In this document: piece by piece, positions 56,453 through 64,000 of the stretch
Layout: every line of letters begins with the position of its first letter
Numbering within the stretch: the stretch's first letter is position 1
DNA from: UBA1429 sp964482225
GTDB taxonomy: Bacteria > Chloroflexota > Anaerolineae > UBA1429
Direction of reading: 5' to 3'
Assembly: GCA_964482225.1 (NCBI GenBank)
Contig: CAYZWT010000002.1
Coordinates: 62,001 to 126,000 of the forward strand
Length of the DNA stretch: 64,000 nt
The notes under the pieces: generated by a model
Told to the model about the DNA's origin: nothing
The model's database searches: none
Seen by the model: the letters and a program-made list of their open reading frames with translations, nothing else
Translations under genes and position numbers: made by a program

Positions 56453-57796
56453 ATGACATATACAGATAGCGGCGGGGCGGGCCATTGGCAGGCGCTGCGC
56501 GAACGCATTGATGCGCGCACGGCGCGGATCGCCGTGATGGGCCTCGGCTACGTGGGACTGCCGTTGGCGTTGGCCCTGGCCGAGGCGGGTTTTGCCGTCA
56601 CCGGCGTTGACCCTGATGTGGCCAAGTGCGACGCCGTCAACCGGGGTGAGAGCTATGTCGGCGACGTGCCGGGGGCGTGCGTGGCAGCCCAGGTGGCAGC
56701 CGGGCGCCTGCTGGCCGATCCGACGCCTGCGCCCTTGGCCCAGGCCGACGTGGTCATCATCTGCGTCCCGACGCCCCTCAGCAAGGGCAAAGACCCCGAC
56801 ATTTCGTACATCGTCAAGGCGGCGGACGGCCTCAGCGGCGCCATGCACGCGGGCATGCTGGTCGTGCTAGAGAGCACGACCTACCCAGGCACCACAGAAG
56901 AGATCCTGCTGCCCCGGGTCGGGCAGAACGGCTTTGCCGTGGGGCAGGATGTCTTTGTGGCCTTTTCGCCCGAGCGCGTGGATCCGGGCAACAAGACGTA
57001 CACGATCCGCAACACACCCAAAGTGGTGGGCGGCGTCACGCCGGCCTGCCTCGATCTGGCCCTGGCCCTCTATGCCGCCATCGTTGAGCGTACGGTGCCC
57101 GTCTCCAGCCCAGCGACCGCCGAGATGGTCAAGATCCTGGAGAACACCTATCGCGCCATCAACATCGGGCTGGTCAACGAGATGGCACAGATCTGCCACC
57201 GCATTGGGCTGGATATCTGGGAGGTGATCGCCGCTGCCAGCACCAAGCCCTTTGGCTATGCGCCTTTCTATCCGGGGCCGGGCCTGGGCGGCCACTGCAT
57301 CCCCATTGACCCGCTGTACCTCACCTGGAAGATGCGCGCCCTGAGCGTGCAGACGCGCTTTATCGAGCTGGCCGACGTTGTCAACGCCGAGATGCCGCGC
57401 TATGTGGTACAGCGGGTGCAGGATGCTCTGAACGATGACGCCAAGCCGCTGCGCGGTAGCCGCATCCTGGTGCTGGGCGTGACGTACAAGCCCGACGTGG
57501 CCGATCTGCGCGAGAGCCCTGCGCTCACAGTGATGGACCTGCTGCTGGAGCGGGGCGCACTGGTGAGCTACCACGATCCCTACATAGAGCGCCTCGCGCT
57601 GCCGGAAGCAGGCGTCCTGGCGGGCGTGGCGCTGACCGACGAGGCCCTCGCGGCGGCGGATTGTGTCCTGATCCATACGGCCCACGCGGGCTATGATTGG
57701 GCGCGCGTGGCAGCGCACGCCCGAACGATCTTTGACACGCGCAACGCCATAGAAACCGCCACGTATGATGGAAGCGCGCGACTCTACCGGCTCTGA
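56453..57796 (+). CDS. Nucleotide-sugar dehydrogenase (UDP-GlcNAc/ManNAc 6-dehydrogenase type)
   Basis: A 447-residue enzyme that oxidises a UDP-sugar at C6 twice, giving a UDP-uronic acid for polysaccharide synthesis. The Rossmann motif VMGLGYVGLPLALAL is at 28-42, the substrate lysine/asparagine segment EMVKILENTYRAINI at 224-238 (Lys227, Asn231), and the catalytic Cys282 lies in GLGGHCIPIDP. The pattern is closest to the WbpA/TviB/WecC group, which uses UDP-HexNAc. The ATG at 56453 is preferred over 56381. It starts a five-gene operon whose members overlap or nearly touch. Confidence 0.9.
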   Translation: MTYTDSGGAGHWQALRERIDARTARIAVMGLGYVGLPLALALAEAGFAVTGVDPDVAKCDAVNRGESYVGDVPGACVAAQVAAGRLLADPTPAPLAQADVVIICVPTPLSKGKDPDISYIVKAADGLSGAMHAGMLVVLESTTYPGTTEEILLPRVGQNGFAVGQDVFVAFSPERVDPGNKTYTIRNTPKVVGGVTPACLDLALALYAAIVERTVPVSSPATAEMVKILENTYRAINIGLVNEMAQICHRIGLDIWEVIAAASTKPFGYAPFYPGPGLGGHCIPIDPLYLTWKMRALSVQTRFIELADVVNAEMPRYVVQRVQDALNDDAKPLRGSRILVLGVTYKPDVADLRESPALTVMDLLLERGALVSYHDPYIERLALPEAGVLAGVALTDEALAAADCVLIHTAHAGYDWARVAAHARTIFDTRNAIETATYDGSARLYRL

Positions 57797-58538
57797 GGCC
57801 GCCCGTATCACGGGGGGCGTAGGGCTCTATCTGCGACGCCAGGCCGATGGCCTGACACGCTACATGCTGGAGCAGACGGCGCAGACCCTGTTCGGCTGGG
57901 CGCCCACTCTGGTGGGCATCGCGCTGCGGGCCGTGGCCTATCGCGCCATTATGCGCATGGAAGGCAGCGTTGCCATTGAACGGGGGGTGCGCCTGCGCTT
58001 TGCCAGCCACATCCGGCTGGGGCGGGGCGTGTATCTCGACGAAGGCGTCTACATCCACGCCTGCCCGCAAGGGGTGCGCATCGGCGCGGGCAGTCTGGTG
58101 ATGCACGGCAGCATACTGCACACGTACAACTTTCGCGACCTGCCCCATGCGTTCATCCATATCGGGCGCGATAGCCTGATTGGCGAGTACAATGTGATCC
58201 GGGGACAGGGCGGTGTGACCATCGGCGACCGGGTGTACACCTCGCCCCTGGTGCAGATCATGGCCGTCAATCACGTGTTTGACGATCCGGCGCGCCCGTT
58301 TGTGGCCCAGGGCCTCACCGCCGAGGGGATCGTGATCGAGGATGACGTCTGGATCGGCTCCGGCGCGGTGATCACCGATGGCGTACGCATCGGGCAAGGG
58401 GCAGTGGTTGCGGCAGGGGCCGTTGTCACCCAGGACGTGCCGCCTCATACGCTGGTGGGCGGCGTGCCCGCCCGCGCGCTGCGCCAGATCGACGGCAGCG
58501 ACCATGTGCGGGGCAAGCAGGTGTATCTGAATCAGTAG
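57765..58538 (+). CDS. Hexapeptide-repeat acyltransferase
   Basis: A 257-residue left-handed beta-helix transferase of the maa/WbbJ type, which acetylates sugars. The helical N-terminal part (residues 15-70) is followed by hexapeptide repeats (VRLRFASHIRLGRGVYLDEG, VRIGAGSLVMHGS, then IVIEDDVWIGSGAVITDGVR, IGQGAVVAAGAVVTQDVP), and the active-site histidine is probably in IMAVNHVFDD. It overlaps the end of the dehydrogenase gene by 32 nt in another frame, so translation is coupled. Two ATGs (57765, 57768) are adjacent. It probably decorates the polysaccharide made by this operon. Confidence 0.88.
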   Translation: MMEARDSTGSEAARITGGVGLYLRRQADGLTRYMLEQTAQTLFGWAPTLVGIALRAVAYRAIMRMEGSVAIERGVRLRFASHIRLGRGVYLDEGVYIHACPQGVRIGAGSLVMHGSILHTYNFRDLPHAFIHIGRDSLIGEYNVIRGQGGVTIGDRVYTSPLVQIMAVNHVFDDPARPFVAQGLTAEGIVIEDDVWIGSGAVITDGVRIGQGAVVAAGAVVTQDVPPHTLVGGVPARALRQIDGSDHVRGKQVYLNQ

Positions 58539-58568
58539 TGTGCGCAGGCCGCGCGCCGAGGAGCGAAC

Positions 58569-59819
58569 ATGGCCACGATGGAACGCGTTATACAGCGAGG
58601 CGCCGATACGGCGGCCCGGCACCTGCTCTCGGTGGTGATCCCCGCCCTGGACGAAGAGGACGGCATCGCCGCCATCATCGAGCGGGTGCTGGCTGTGGCC
58701 CCGGCCTTGGCCGAAATGGGCGTGGGGCTGGAGCTTGTGGTAGTGGACGATGGATCGAGCGATGGCACGTGCGACGTGGTGGCCCGCTATGCTGCCGCCC
58801 GTCTGGTGCGCCACGGCTGCAATCGTGGCTACGGGGCCGCCCTCAAGACCGGCTTTGCCGCCGCCCAGGGCGATTGGCTGGCCTTTTTGGATGCCGATGG
58901 CACCTATCCCCCCGAGCACTTTCCGACCCTATGCCGTGCGTTGGAGGAGGGCGACGGGGCAGATCTCGTGGTAGGCTCGCGGCGCTCGGGGGCGGCTAGC
59001 GAGATGCCGTTCATGCGTCGGGTGGGCAATCTGCTTTGGTCCAGCATGGTCACCCTGCTGGGGAACCGCCGCGTGGTGGACCCCGCCAGCGGGATGCGCG
59101 TCTTTCGTCGAGAGGCCCTGGAGCGGCTCTATCCCCTGCCCGATGGCCTCAACTTTACGCCGGTGATGAGCACACGGGCCATCCACGAGGGCGTGCGCCT
59201 GAGTGAGATCCCGATCCCCTACCAGGAGCGCCAGGGGCGCTCCAAGCTTAGGGTGGTACAGGATGGCATGCGCTTTTTGCGCACCATCGTCTGGACCGTC
59301 ATGGCCTACAATCCTGCGCGCTTGTTTGGAGGGCTGGGCTTTGGCCTGTTCATCGTGGGCGCCCTGATCGGCCTGATCCTGGTGGCGTTGCGTCTGGCGG
59401 GCGTCACGACCTTGGGGCCCCTGGGTGTGGCGGGCGCATACCTGGCTGCTCTTGGCCTCGTGGTTGGCTTTGATCTCTTTGCCCTGGGGGCCACGTTCAA
59501 CTATCTGGTGGCCCTTTTTCACACGCGCCCGGTGCAACGTGGGCTCTTTGGCAAGCCGATCTTTGACCCGCCCCTCGATCGCCAGTTCTGGTGGATGGGG
59601 CTGCTGGCGGGGGTGGGCGGCCTGGGGTTGGGGCTCATGAGCCTGATCCTGGGGGCCAACGGCTGGCCCATCGAGCGCCTCTGGTTCTATCTGTTGGCGG
59701 GCACGATGTTGCTGATCCTGGGCATGCACCTGCTGATCTTTTGGGTCATCATGCGCGTGCTGGAGGAGCTGAGCCAGCGCGGAGAGTTGACGCGCGCCGA
59801 TCTCGAGTGTGGTCCATGA
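58569..59819 (+). CDS. Family 2 glycosyltransferase with C-terminal membrane segments
   Basis: A 416-residue transferase of the dolichol-phosphate-mannose-synthase-like GT2 class. The GT-A domain (about 20-245) shows LSVVIPALDEEDGIAAII, VVVDDGSSDGTCDVV and the DxD motif in FLDADGTYPP. Four hydrophobic segments follow (for example GFGLFIVGALIGLILVALRL, LLAGVGGLGLGLMSLILG and LLAGTMLLILGMHLLIFWVI). It would attach a sugar to a polyprenyl carrier or growing glycan at the inner membrane. The ATG has GAGGAGCG upstream. Its stop overlaps the next start (ATGA). Confidence 0.9.
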   Translation: MATMERVIQRGADTAARHLLSVVIPALDEEDGIAAIIERVLAVAPALAEMGVGLELVVVDDGSSDGTCDVVARYAAARLVRHGCNRGYGAALKTGFAAAQGDWLAFLDADGTYPPEHFPTLCRALEEGDGADLVVGSRRSGAASEMPFMRRVGNLLWSSMVTLLGNRRVVDPASGMRVFRREALERLYPLPDGLNFTPVMSTRAIHEGVRLSEIPIPYQERQGRSKLRVVQDGMRFLRTIVWTVMAYNPARLFGGLGFGLFIVGALIGLILVALRLAGVTTLGPLGVAGAYLAALGLVVGFDLFALGATFNYLVALFHTRPVQRGLFGKPIFDPPLDRQFWWMGLLAGVGGLGLGLMSLILGANGWPIERLWFYLLAGTMLLILGMHLLIFWVIMRVLEELSQRGELTRADLECGP

Positions 59820-61477
59820 GCGAGGCGGATGTGGGAGATAACCGGGGCGCGCGCACGCTCCAGCGGGTATGGGCCGAGGCGCCGCCGCGCGCCGATACGG
59901 GCGATCTGCTGGGCGCCCCACGCGGCCCCGAGGCGGTGGACGTCCTTTTCGCCAACCCGCCCGCCCCTGATGGCGGCATCTGGATCCGTAGCCAGCACCG
60001 GGTGGGGCGGCGTTCGCGCGAGGGCATGATCTGGCCCCAGGCCGATTTGGCCCAGATGGCGGCCCTGTTCCCCGAGCGGCGCGTCGCCGTGGTGGATGCC
60101 ATCGCCGAGCGCATGTCCTGGCGCGCTTTTGAGGCGCTGCTGGACCGGCTGCAGCCCCGCTACTATGTCACCCAGGCGACGGCGCCCACACTCCAGAACG
60201 ATATGTACGGGGCGTTCCTGGCCCGGGCGCGCGGGGCCGCCACCATCGCTTTTGGCACCCATGTGACCCCTATGCCCGTCGGCACCCTGGAAACCTATCC
60301 CGCGCTGGATTATGTGCTGTGCGGCGAGCCCGAGCTGACCCTGCGCGAACTGGTGGATGCGTTGGATGCCGAGAGCGAGCCGTGGGGCGCCTTGGAGCGG
60401 GCCGATCCGGCGCTGGCTGAGGCTCTGGCGCGGCTCTTTCGCCAGGCGGATCCCGCGTGGGAGCCGGCGGGGAGCGCTGCGCCCAACGAGCGGCTGGCGC
60501 GCATCACGGGGCTGGCCTGGCGGCGCGCGGGCGAGGTCACGCTCAACGCGCCCCGCGCGCTCATCTGCGACCTGGATGCCCTGCCGTTGCCCCGCCACGA
60601 CCTGTTGCCGCTGCGCTGCTATCGCGCGCCCCTGGTCAAGGGCCCCTATGCCTTTGTGGTCACCAGCCGGGGGTGCCCGGGGGCGTGTCGCTTTTGCATC
60701 AAACACGTCTCGTATGGGCGCTCGGTGCGTTTCCGCTCGCCGGAGCACATCCTGGACGAGATCGAGCAGTTGGTGGGCCTGGGCGCGCGCAGCATCCACA
60801 TGTACGCCGACCTGTTCACCATCAACCGCGAGCATGTCATGGGCATTTGCCAGGGGTTGCTGGAGCGCAACCTGCGGGTGCGCTGGACCTGCAACAGCCG
60901 GGTGGATTTCGTGGATCGTGAGATGCTGGCGCTGATGGCGCGGAGCGGTTGCTGGATGATCTCATGGGGCATTGAATCGGGCGATGAGGACATGCTGCGG
61001 CGTATGCAAAAGGGCATCCGTCTGGAGAGCATCCACCGGGCGCTGGCCTGGGCGCGCCAGGCAGGCATTCGCAACTGGGGCTATTTCATCATCGGCCTGC
61101 CCGGCGAGACCGTCGCCAGCATCCGGCGCACCATCGCGCTGGCCAAGGCGCTGCCGCTGGACCTGGCGTTGTTTCATATCGCCGCGCCGCACCCTGGCAC
61201 GCCCTTTTTCTTTGAGGTGGTGGAGAACGGCTGGTTCCGCCCCGGCACCCGCTGGGAAGAGGTGGATATGGACCGCTCCACCGTGCTGGATTACCCGGAT
61301 CTGCCCGCGGAGGAACTGGAGCGCTGGTCGCAGCGCGCCTTGCGTGCGTGGGCGTTGCGCCCCGGCCCCATGTGGACCTACGCCAAGATGCTGCTGGGCA
61401 GCCCCAGCCTGTGGCGCGCTGCCCTGGAGATCGGCTGGGAGAGCTTGGGCTGGCTGCGAGGGACCGGGGCTCGATGA
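59816..61477 (+). CDS. B12-binding-type radical SAM protein
   Basis: A 553-residue radical SAM enzyme. The N-terminal part (about 40-200) resembles a cobalamin-binding domain (VDVLFANPPAPDGG, with VAVVDAIAERM and the later TYPALDYVLCGEPELTLREL). The radical SAM cluster motif is CPGACRFC (Cys287, Cys291, Cys294), followed by SIHMYADLFTINREHVMGIC and WGIESGDEDMLRRMQKG. The start ATG overlaps the glycosyltransferase stop (ATGA), and its own stop overlaps the ligase start in the same way, so it is an integral part of the operon. It may methylate or rearrange a sugar or lipid carrier; the reaction is unknown. Confidence 0.88.
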   Translation: MSEADVGDNRGARTLQRVWAEAPPRADTGDLLGAPRGPEAVDVLFANPPAPDGGIWIRSQHRVGRRSREGMIWPQADLAQMAALFPERRVAVVDAIAERMSWRAFEALLDRLQPRYYVTQATAPTLQNDMYGAFLARARGAATIAFGTHVTPMPVGTLETYPALDYVLCGEPELTLRELVDALDAESEPWGALERADPALAEALARLFRQADPAWEPAGSAAPNERLARITGLAWRRAGEVTLNAPRALICDLDALPLPRHDLLPLRCYRAPLVKGPYAFVVTSRGCPGACRFCIKHVSYGRSVRFRSPEHILDEIEQLVGLGARSIHMYADLFTINREHVMGICQGLLERNLRVRWTCNSRVDFVDREMLALMARSGCWMISWGIESGDEDMLRRMQKGIRLESIHRALAWARQAGIRNWGYFIIGLPGETVASIRRTIALAKALPLDLALFHIAAPHPGTPFFFEVVENGWFRPGTRWEEVDMDRSTVLDYPDLPAEELERWSQRALRAWALRPGPMWTYAKMLLGSPSLWRAALEIGWESLGWLRGTGAR

Positions 61478-63429
61478 CCAAGCGCGCGGCTTACGGCGGC
61501 GTTCGCACGCTATTCCCCTATCTCGAACTGGGCCTTGCGCTGGCTGCTGCGGCGCTGTGGTATAGCACCGGCGGCGCCGTGTGGTTCCGTGAGACGGCCA
61601 TTGGCCTGTGGCCTGTCGCGCTGGTGGCAGCCCTCTGGCCGTTGCACTGGGGCGCGCGCAAGCGTCGCCATGTGTCCGGGCGGGCCGGCTACACCCTGTG
61701 GTTGGCCCTGTTTCTGCTGTCGGCCGGGGCCTCTGTGTGGGCCGCCTATGACCGGCAGATCGCCCTGGCCAAGTTCGGCCTGATCCTCGGGGCAGTGGGG
61801 CTGGCGGCGGCGCTGGCCCATCAGCCCACACGGCGCCATCTCTATGTCGCTCTGGGGGTGCTGGCGGCGGTGGCGGCCTGCCTGGGCGCGTTCTTTATCT
61901 TGACCAATGACTGGGCCGCACAGCCCGTCAAAGTGCCGCTGCTTTCGCGCCTGGGGGTCGCGCTCTCATCTGCGCTCCCCGACCTGCGCGGCCATCGCAT
62001 CACGCCCAATGTCGTGGGCGGCATGTTGGCTGCATTGCTGCCTCTTGCCGTGGCCCTGGTGAGCCTCCGTCCTCGCGCCTGGTTGGGGAGCGCCCTGGGG
62101 CGTTGGGCCAGGGCGATGCGGGCCATGTGGGCCAGCGCTGCGGCTGTGGCAACGCTGGCTTTCTTGCTGAGCGTGTCGCGGGGCGCCTGGTTGGGCCTGG
62201 GCGCGGGCGCGCTGCTCTGGGGGTTGTGGCGTTGGGTCGCAGGCGAGCCGGTCAGAGAGCCGGAGGGCTGGCGCCGCCAGGTGATCGCCGGCGGTTTGCT
62301 CTGCGCTGCACTGGCCCTGGCCGCCCTGCTGGCGGGCTATGCGCTGCTTACCCTGGGGTTACCGGGCGCAGATGCGCTGGCCGGTAGGCTGGCCCTCTGG
62401 CGCGATGGCTTGCTCCTCGCGCAAGACTATGCCTATACGGGTGTGGGGATGGGCCTCTTTTCGACCCCTTTTTCAGTTTATACCCTCTTGATCCACGTAG
62501 GGTACATCGTCTATAGCCACAATATGTGGATCGACATTCTGGCGGAGCAGGGCGTATTCGGTGTGGCAGCCCTGGCGCTGCTCATGGGGACTGCTGTGGC
62601 AGGCTTTGTCCGCTGGCGACGGGTCGCCAGCAAGGGGCTGGGCCGTGTGATGGAGGCCTGCCTGGTCTCCATCGTCGCCATGACGGTTCATGGCATGTTT
62701 GACAATGTGCTGTATGGCAGCCGGGGCGTGCTGATCCTGTTCACGCCCTATGGTATTATGATGGCGGCGACAGCGCTGGCTGCGCGTGAGGGCGCGCACA
62801 AGGGGGAGCAAATGCGGCGGCAAGGGGCGGCCCTGGCCTGGCTAGGTCCGCCGGCCGTGGTCATCGTGGCCCTGTTGGCGATCAGCCTGGGGCGGCCGGC
62901 GGCTGCTTGGCACGCCAATCTGGGGGCCGTGGCCCAAACCCAGGCCGAGCTGCAGGTCTATGACCCGCTGCACTTTGATAACCCAGACCTGGATCAGGTG
63001 CGCAAGCAAGTGGACCTGGCCGATGCGCAGACCCGGCTGGAACGGGCCGCGCGCTGGCCTGGCCACCCAACGGCCCGGCGTCGCCTGGCAGCCATCGCCT
63101 TGGCCCAGGGGGACTATGAGCGGGCGTTGGCCTTGATGCAGGTCGCCTGGGATGCGGGGCGCCGCGATGCGCCCACGCGCCTGCTCTATGGCGACGCTCT
63201 GGTCGCCAATGGCTATGTGGCCGAGGCGGCGCGGGTGATTGCCGGGCTTGCATGGGCGGCGCCCCGGTTGGAAGGACAGGCATGGTCGCGGTACTGGGTG
63301 CATGAGGACTGGGAGCGGGCGGCCTATGCCTATGAGGCCGTGGCTCTGTTGCAGCCCGGGCAGGGCGGCGCCGAGCAACGCGCCGCCGATGCCAGACGCC
63401 GCGCGGGGCTGCCCCCGCTGGAGCCATAA
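61474..63429 (+). CDS. O-antigen ligase/polymerase family membrane protein with TPR-like tail
   Basis: A 651-residue membrane protein with about 10-12 hydrophobic segments (residues 10-500), including the family features LSVSRGAWLGLGAGALLWGL and YSHNMWIDILAEQGVFG, which match the conserved periplasmic loop of Wzy/WaaL-type proteins. The soluble C-terminal part (about 510-651) has helical TPR-like units (LAAIALAQGDYERALALMQV). It would ligate or polymerise the glycan made by this operon. The start overlaps the previous stop (ATGA). A perfect hairpin follows the stop. Confidence 0.85.
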   Translation: MTKRAAYGGVRTLFPYLELGLALAAAALWYSTGGAVWFRETAIGLWPVALVAALWPLHWGARKRRHVSGRAGYTLWLALFLLSAGASVWAAYDRQIALAKFGLILGAVGLAAALAHQPTRRHLYVALGVLAAVAACLGAFFILTNDWAAQPVKVPLLSRLGVALSSALPDLRGHRITPNVVGGMLAALLPLAVALVSLRPRAWLGSALGRWARAMRAMWASAAAVATLAFLLSVSRGAWLGLGAGALLWGLWRWVAGEPVREPEGWRRQVIAGGLLCAALALAALLAGYALLTLGLPGADALAGRLALWRDGLLLAQDYAYTGVGMGLFSTPFSVYTLLIHVGYIVYSHNMWIDILAEQGVFGVAALALLMGTAVAGFVRWRRVASKGLGRVMEACLVSIVAMTVHGMFDNVLYGSRGVLILFTPYGIMMAATALAAREGAHKGEQMRRQGAALAWLGPPAVVIVALLAISLGRPAAAWHANLGAVAQTQAELQVYDPLHFDNPDLDQVRKQVDLADAQTRLERAARWPGHPTARRRLAAIALAQGDYERALALMQVAWDAGRRDAPTRLLYGDALVANGYVAEAARVIAGLAWAAPRLEGQAWSRYWVHEDWERAAYAYEAVALLQPGQGGAEQRAADARRRAGLPPLEP

Positions 63430-63430
63430 C

Positions 63431-63453
63431 GTTGCGGCGGTGTCCGCCGCAAC
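63431..63453 (+). terminator. Terminator hairpin after the polysaccharide operon
   Basis: GTTGCGGCGG (63431-63440) and CCGCCGCAAC (63444-63453) form a perfect 10-bp stem with a three-base loop, directly after the ligase stop. No T-run follows. Confidence 0.6.
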
Positions 63454-63468
63454 ATCACCAATGGGAGT

Positions 63469-64000
63469 ATGATCTACTTGAAGTTTCACCATCGGCTCAC
63501 TGTCGGCTTGGTCGCGTTGGCGCTGCTGCTGCAACCCTGGGCATCCCGCTCTATCGCGGCGCAAGGGGTGACGTGGACTCGGCCTGTCAACCTGTCCCTC
63601 TCGGGAGCGGCTTCTGCGCCCCAACTGGTTGGGGGCGAGGGTGAGGCCCTGTATGCTTACTGGTGGGATCAGTTCGATGGCCTGACGGTATCGAGCCTGG
63701 ACGCAAATGGCTGGGGCGCGCCGCAGCCTGTGCCCATCTCGGATATCTCTTATGACGCGGGTGGGCAACCAAACGTCAGCCAAGAGACCGGCCTGATCGT
63801 GCGGGTGACGGTGCGCACGCCGGGCACGCTGGCCGGCGACAACGCCGGGCGCGTGAACGCTTTTTTCCTGGGCACAACCGCCGCCGCGCAACGCCCTCTG
63901 CGGCAATCCAGCGCTGCCATCGGAGAGGCCGCCTGGTCCGAGCCGCGCACCATTGCGCCGGGCGCCTCGGCCTGGCGCAGCGTGACGGGCCCCGATGGCG
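63469..64000 (+). CDS. Secreted protein, N-terminal fragment (runs off window)
   Basis: The frame from ATG 63469 (or TTG 63478, which has the better-spaced GGGAG site) is open to the window edge. It begins with a signal peptide (FHHRLTVGLVALALLLQPWA), then VTWTRPVNLSLSGAASAPQL and YAYWWDQFDGLTVSSLD. The repeated pattern of W + P near hydrophobic strands resembles sialidase/BNR-like beta-propeller repeats, but the fragment is too short for a firm call. It lies just behind the polysaccharide operon and may belong to the same region of surface genes. Confidence 0.6.
   Translation, partial: MIYLKFHHRLTVGLVALALLLQPWASRSIAAQGVTWTRPVNLSLSGAASAPQLVGGEGEALYAYWWDQFDGLTVSSLDANGWGAPQPVPISDISYDAGGQPNVSQETGLIVRVTVRTPGTLAGDNAGRVNAFFLGTTAAAQRPLRQSSAAIGEAAWSEPRTIAPGASAWRSVTGPDG

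Overview
The window is 64 kb of dense, GC-rich bacterial chromosome with about 50 protein genes, one tRNA and no rRNA, insertion sequence, prophage or CRISPR. The gene mix suggests a Chloroflexota (Anaerolineae-like) heterotroph. It contains tungsten-type aldehyde:ferredoxin oxidoreductases, a glycyl-radical activase, a DUF4349 lipoprotein, a Tat-type lipoprotein binding protein, MalT-like LuxR regulation, cytoplasmic glycosidases and Pro/Thr-rich surface proteins. This assignment is inference from gene content, not a phylogeny. Promoters of the form TTGnCn-(16-18)-TAnnnT and strong GGAGG ribosome sites recur throughout.

Layout. 1-3.6 kb (minus strand): the start of an aldehyde oxidoreductase, a Gfo/Idh/MocA dehydrogenase, a histidine phosphatase lacking its second histidine, a membrane metallopeptidase and triosephosphate isomerase. 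3.9-12 kb: CoA-type NUDIX hydrolase, DUF4349 lipoprotein, CopB-type ATPase, glycyl-radical activase, GH35/42-like glycosidase and ferredoxin-type aldo/keto reductase. 12-20 kb: MalT-like regulator, lspA-rluD, a nitrilase homologue without its catalytic cysteine, a thioredoxin-CcdA fusion and class II aldolase. 20-26 kb: tRNA-Leu(CAA) beside a 28-bp direct repeat, ECF sigma plus anti-sigma, glyA and a secreted plant-type LRR protein. 26-36 kb (minus strand): GDPD, M23 lipoprotein, a second aldehyde oxidoreductase, dinB, an acidic membrane protein, and the operon galactokinase - C_GCAxxG_C_C protein - Xaa-Pro peptidase. 36.5-45.4 kb: FadR-like regulator with promoter and palindrome, uronate-isomerase-like amidohydrolase, DUF362, an orphan solute-binding protein, pyrG, an MFS carrier and a small lipoprotein. 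45.4-52.6 kb (minus strand): a GHMP kinase/uridylyltransferase fusion, a GalU-like enzyme, a methyltransferase and S1 with a structured leader. 53-56 kb: an unknown protein, a glycosidase and a sugar-acid dehydratase. 56.4-63.4 kb: a polysaccharide operon (nucleotide-sugar dehydrogenase, acetyltransferase, glycosyltransferase, B12-type radical SAM, O-antigen ligase), then the start of a secreted protein.

The most notable observation is at 34,179-34,664. The redox-protein gene begins with a strong ribosome site next to the galK stop, runs 23 codons, meets an in-frame TGA exactly where its family has its first conserved cysteine, and continues in frame as a typical family member. Directly after the TGA lies a 9-bp hairpin with a GUC loop that fits the bacterial SECIS model, so the gene probably encodes a selenoprotein that ordinary gene calling truncates.

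The genes together describe sugar and sugar-acid use (galactokinase, nucleotidyl-sugar synthesis, dehydratase, isomerase-like hydrolase, glycosidases), anaerobic or low-redox enzymes (AORs, radical enzymes, Fe-S reductase, selenoprotein) and exopolysaccharide export, interspersed with housekeeping genes.
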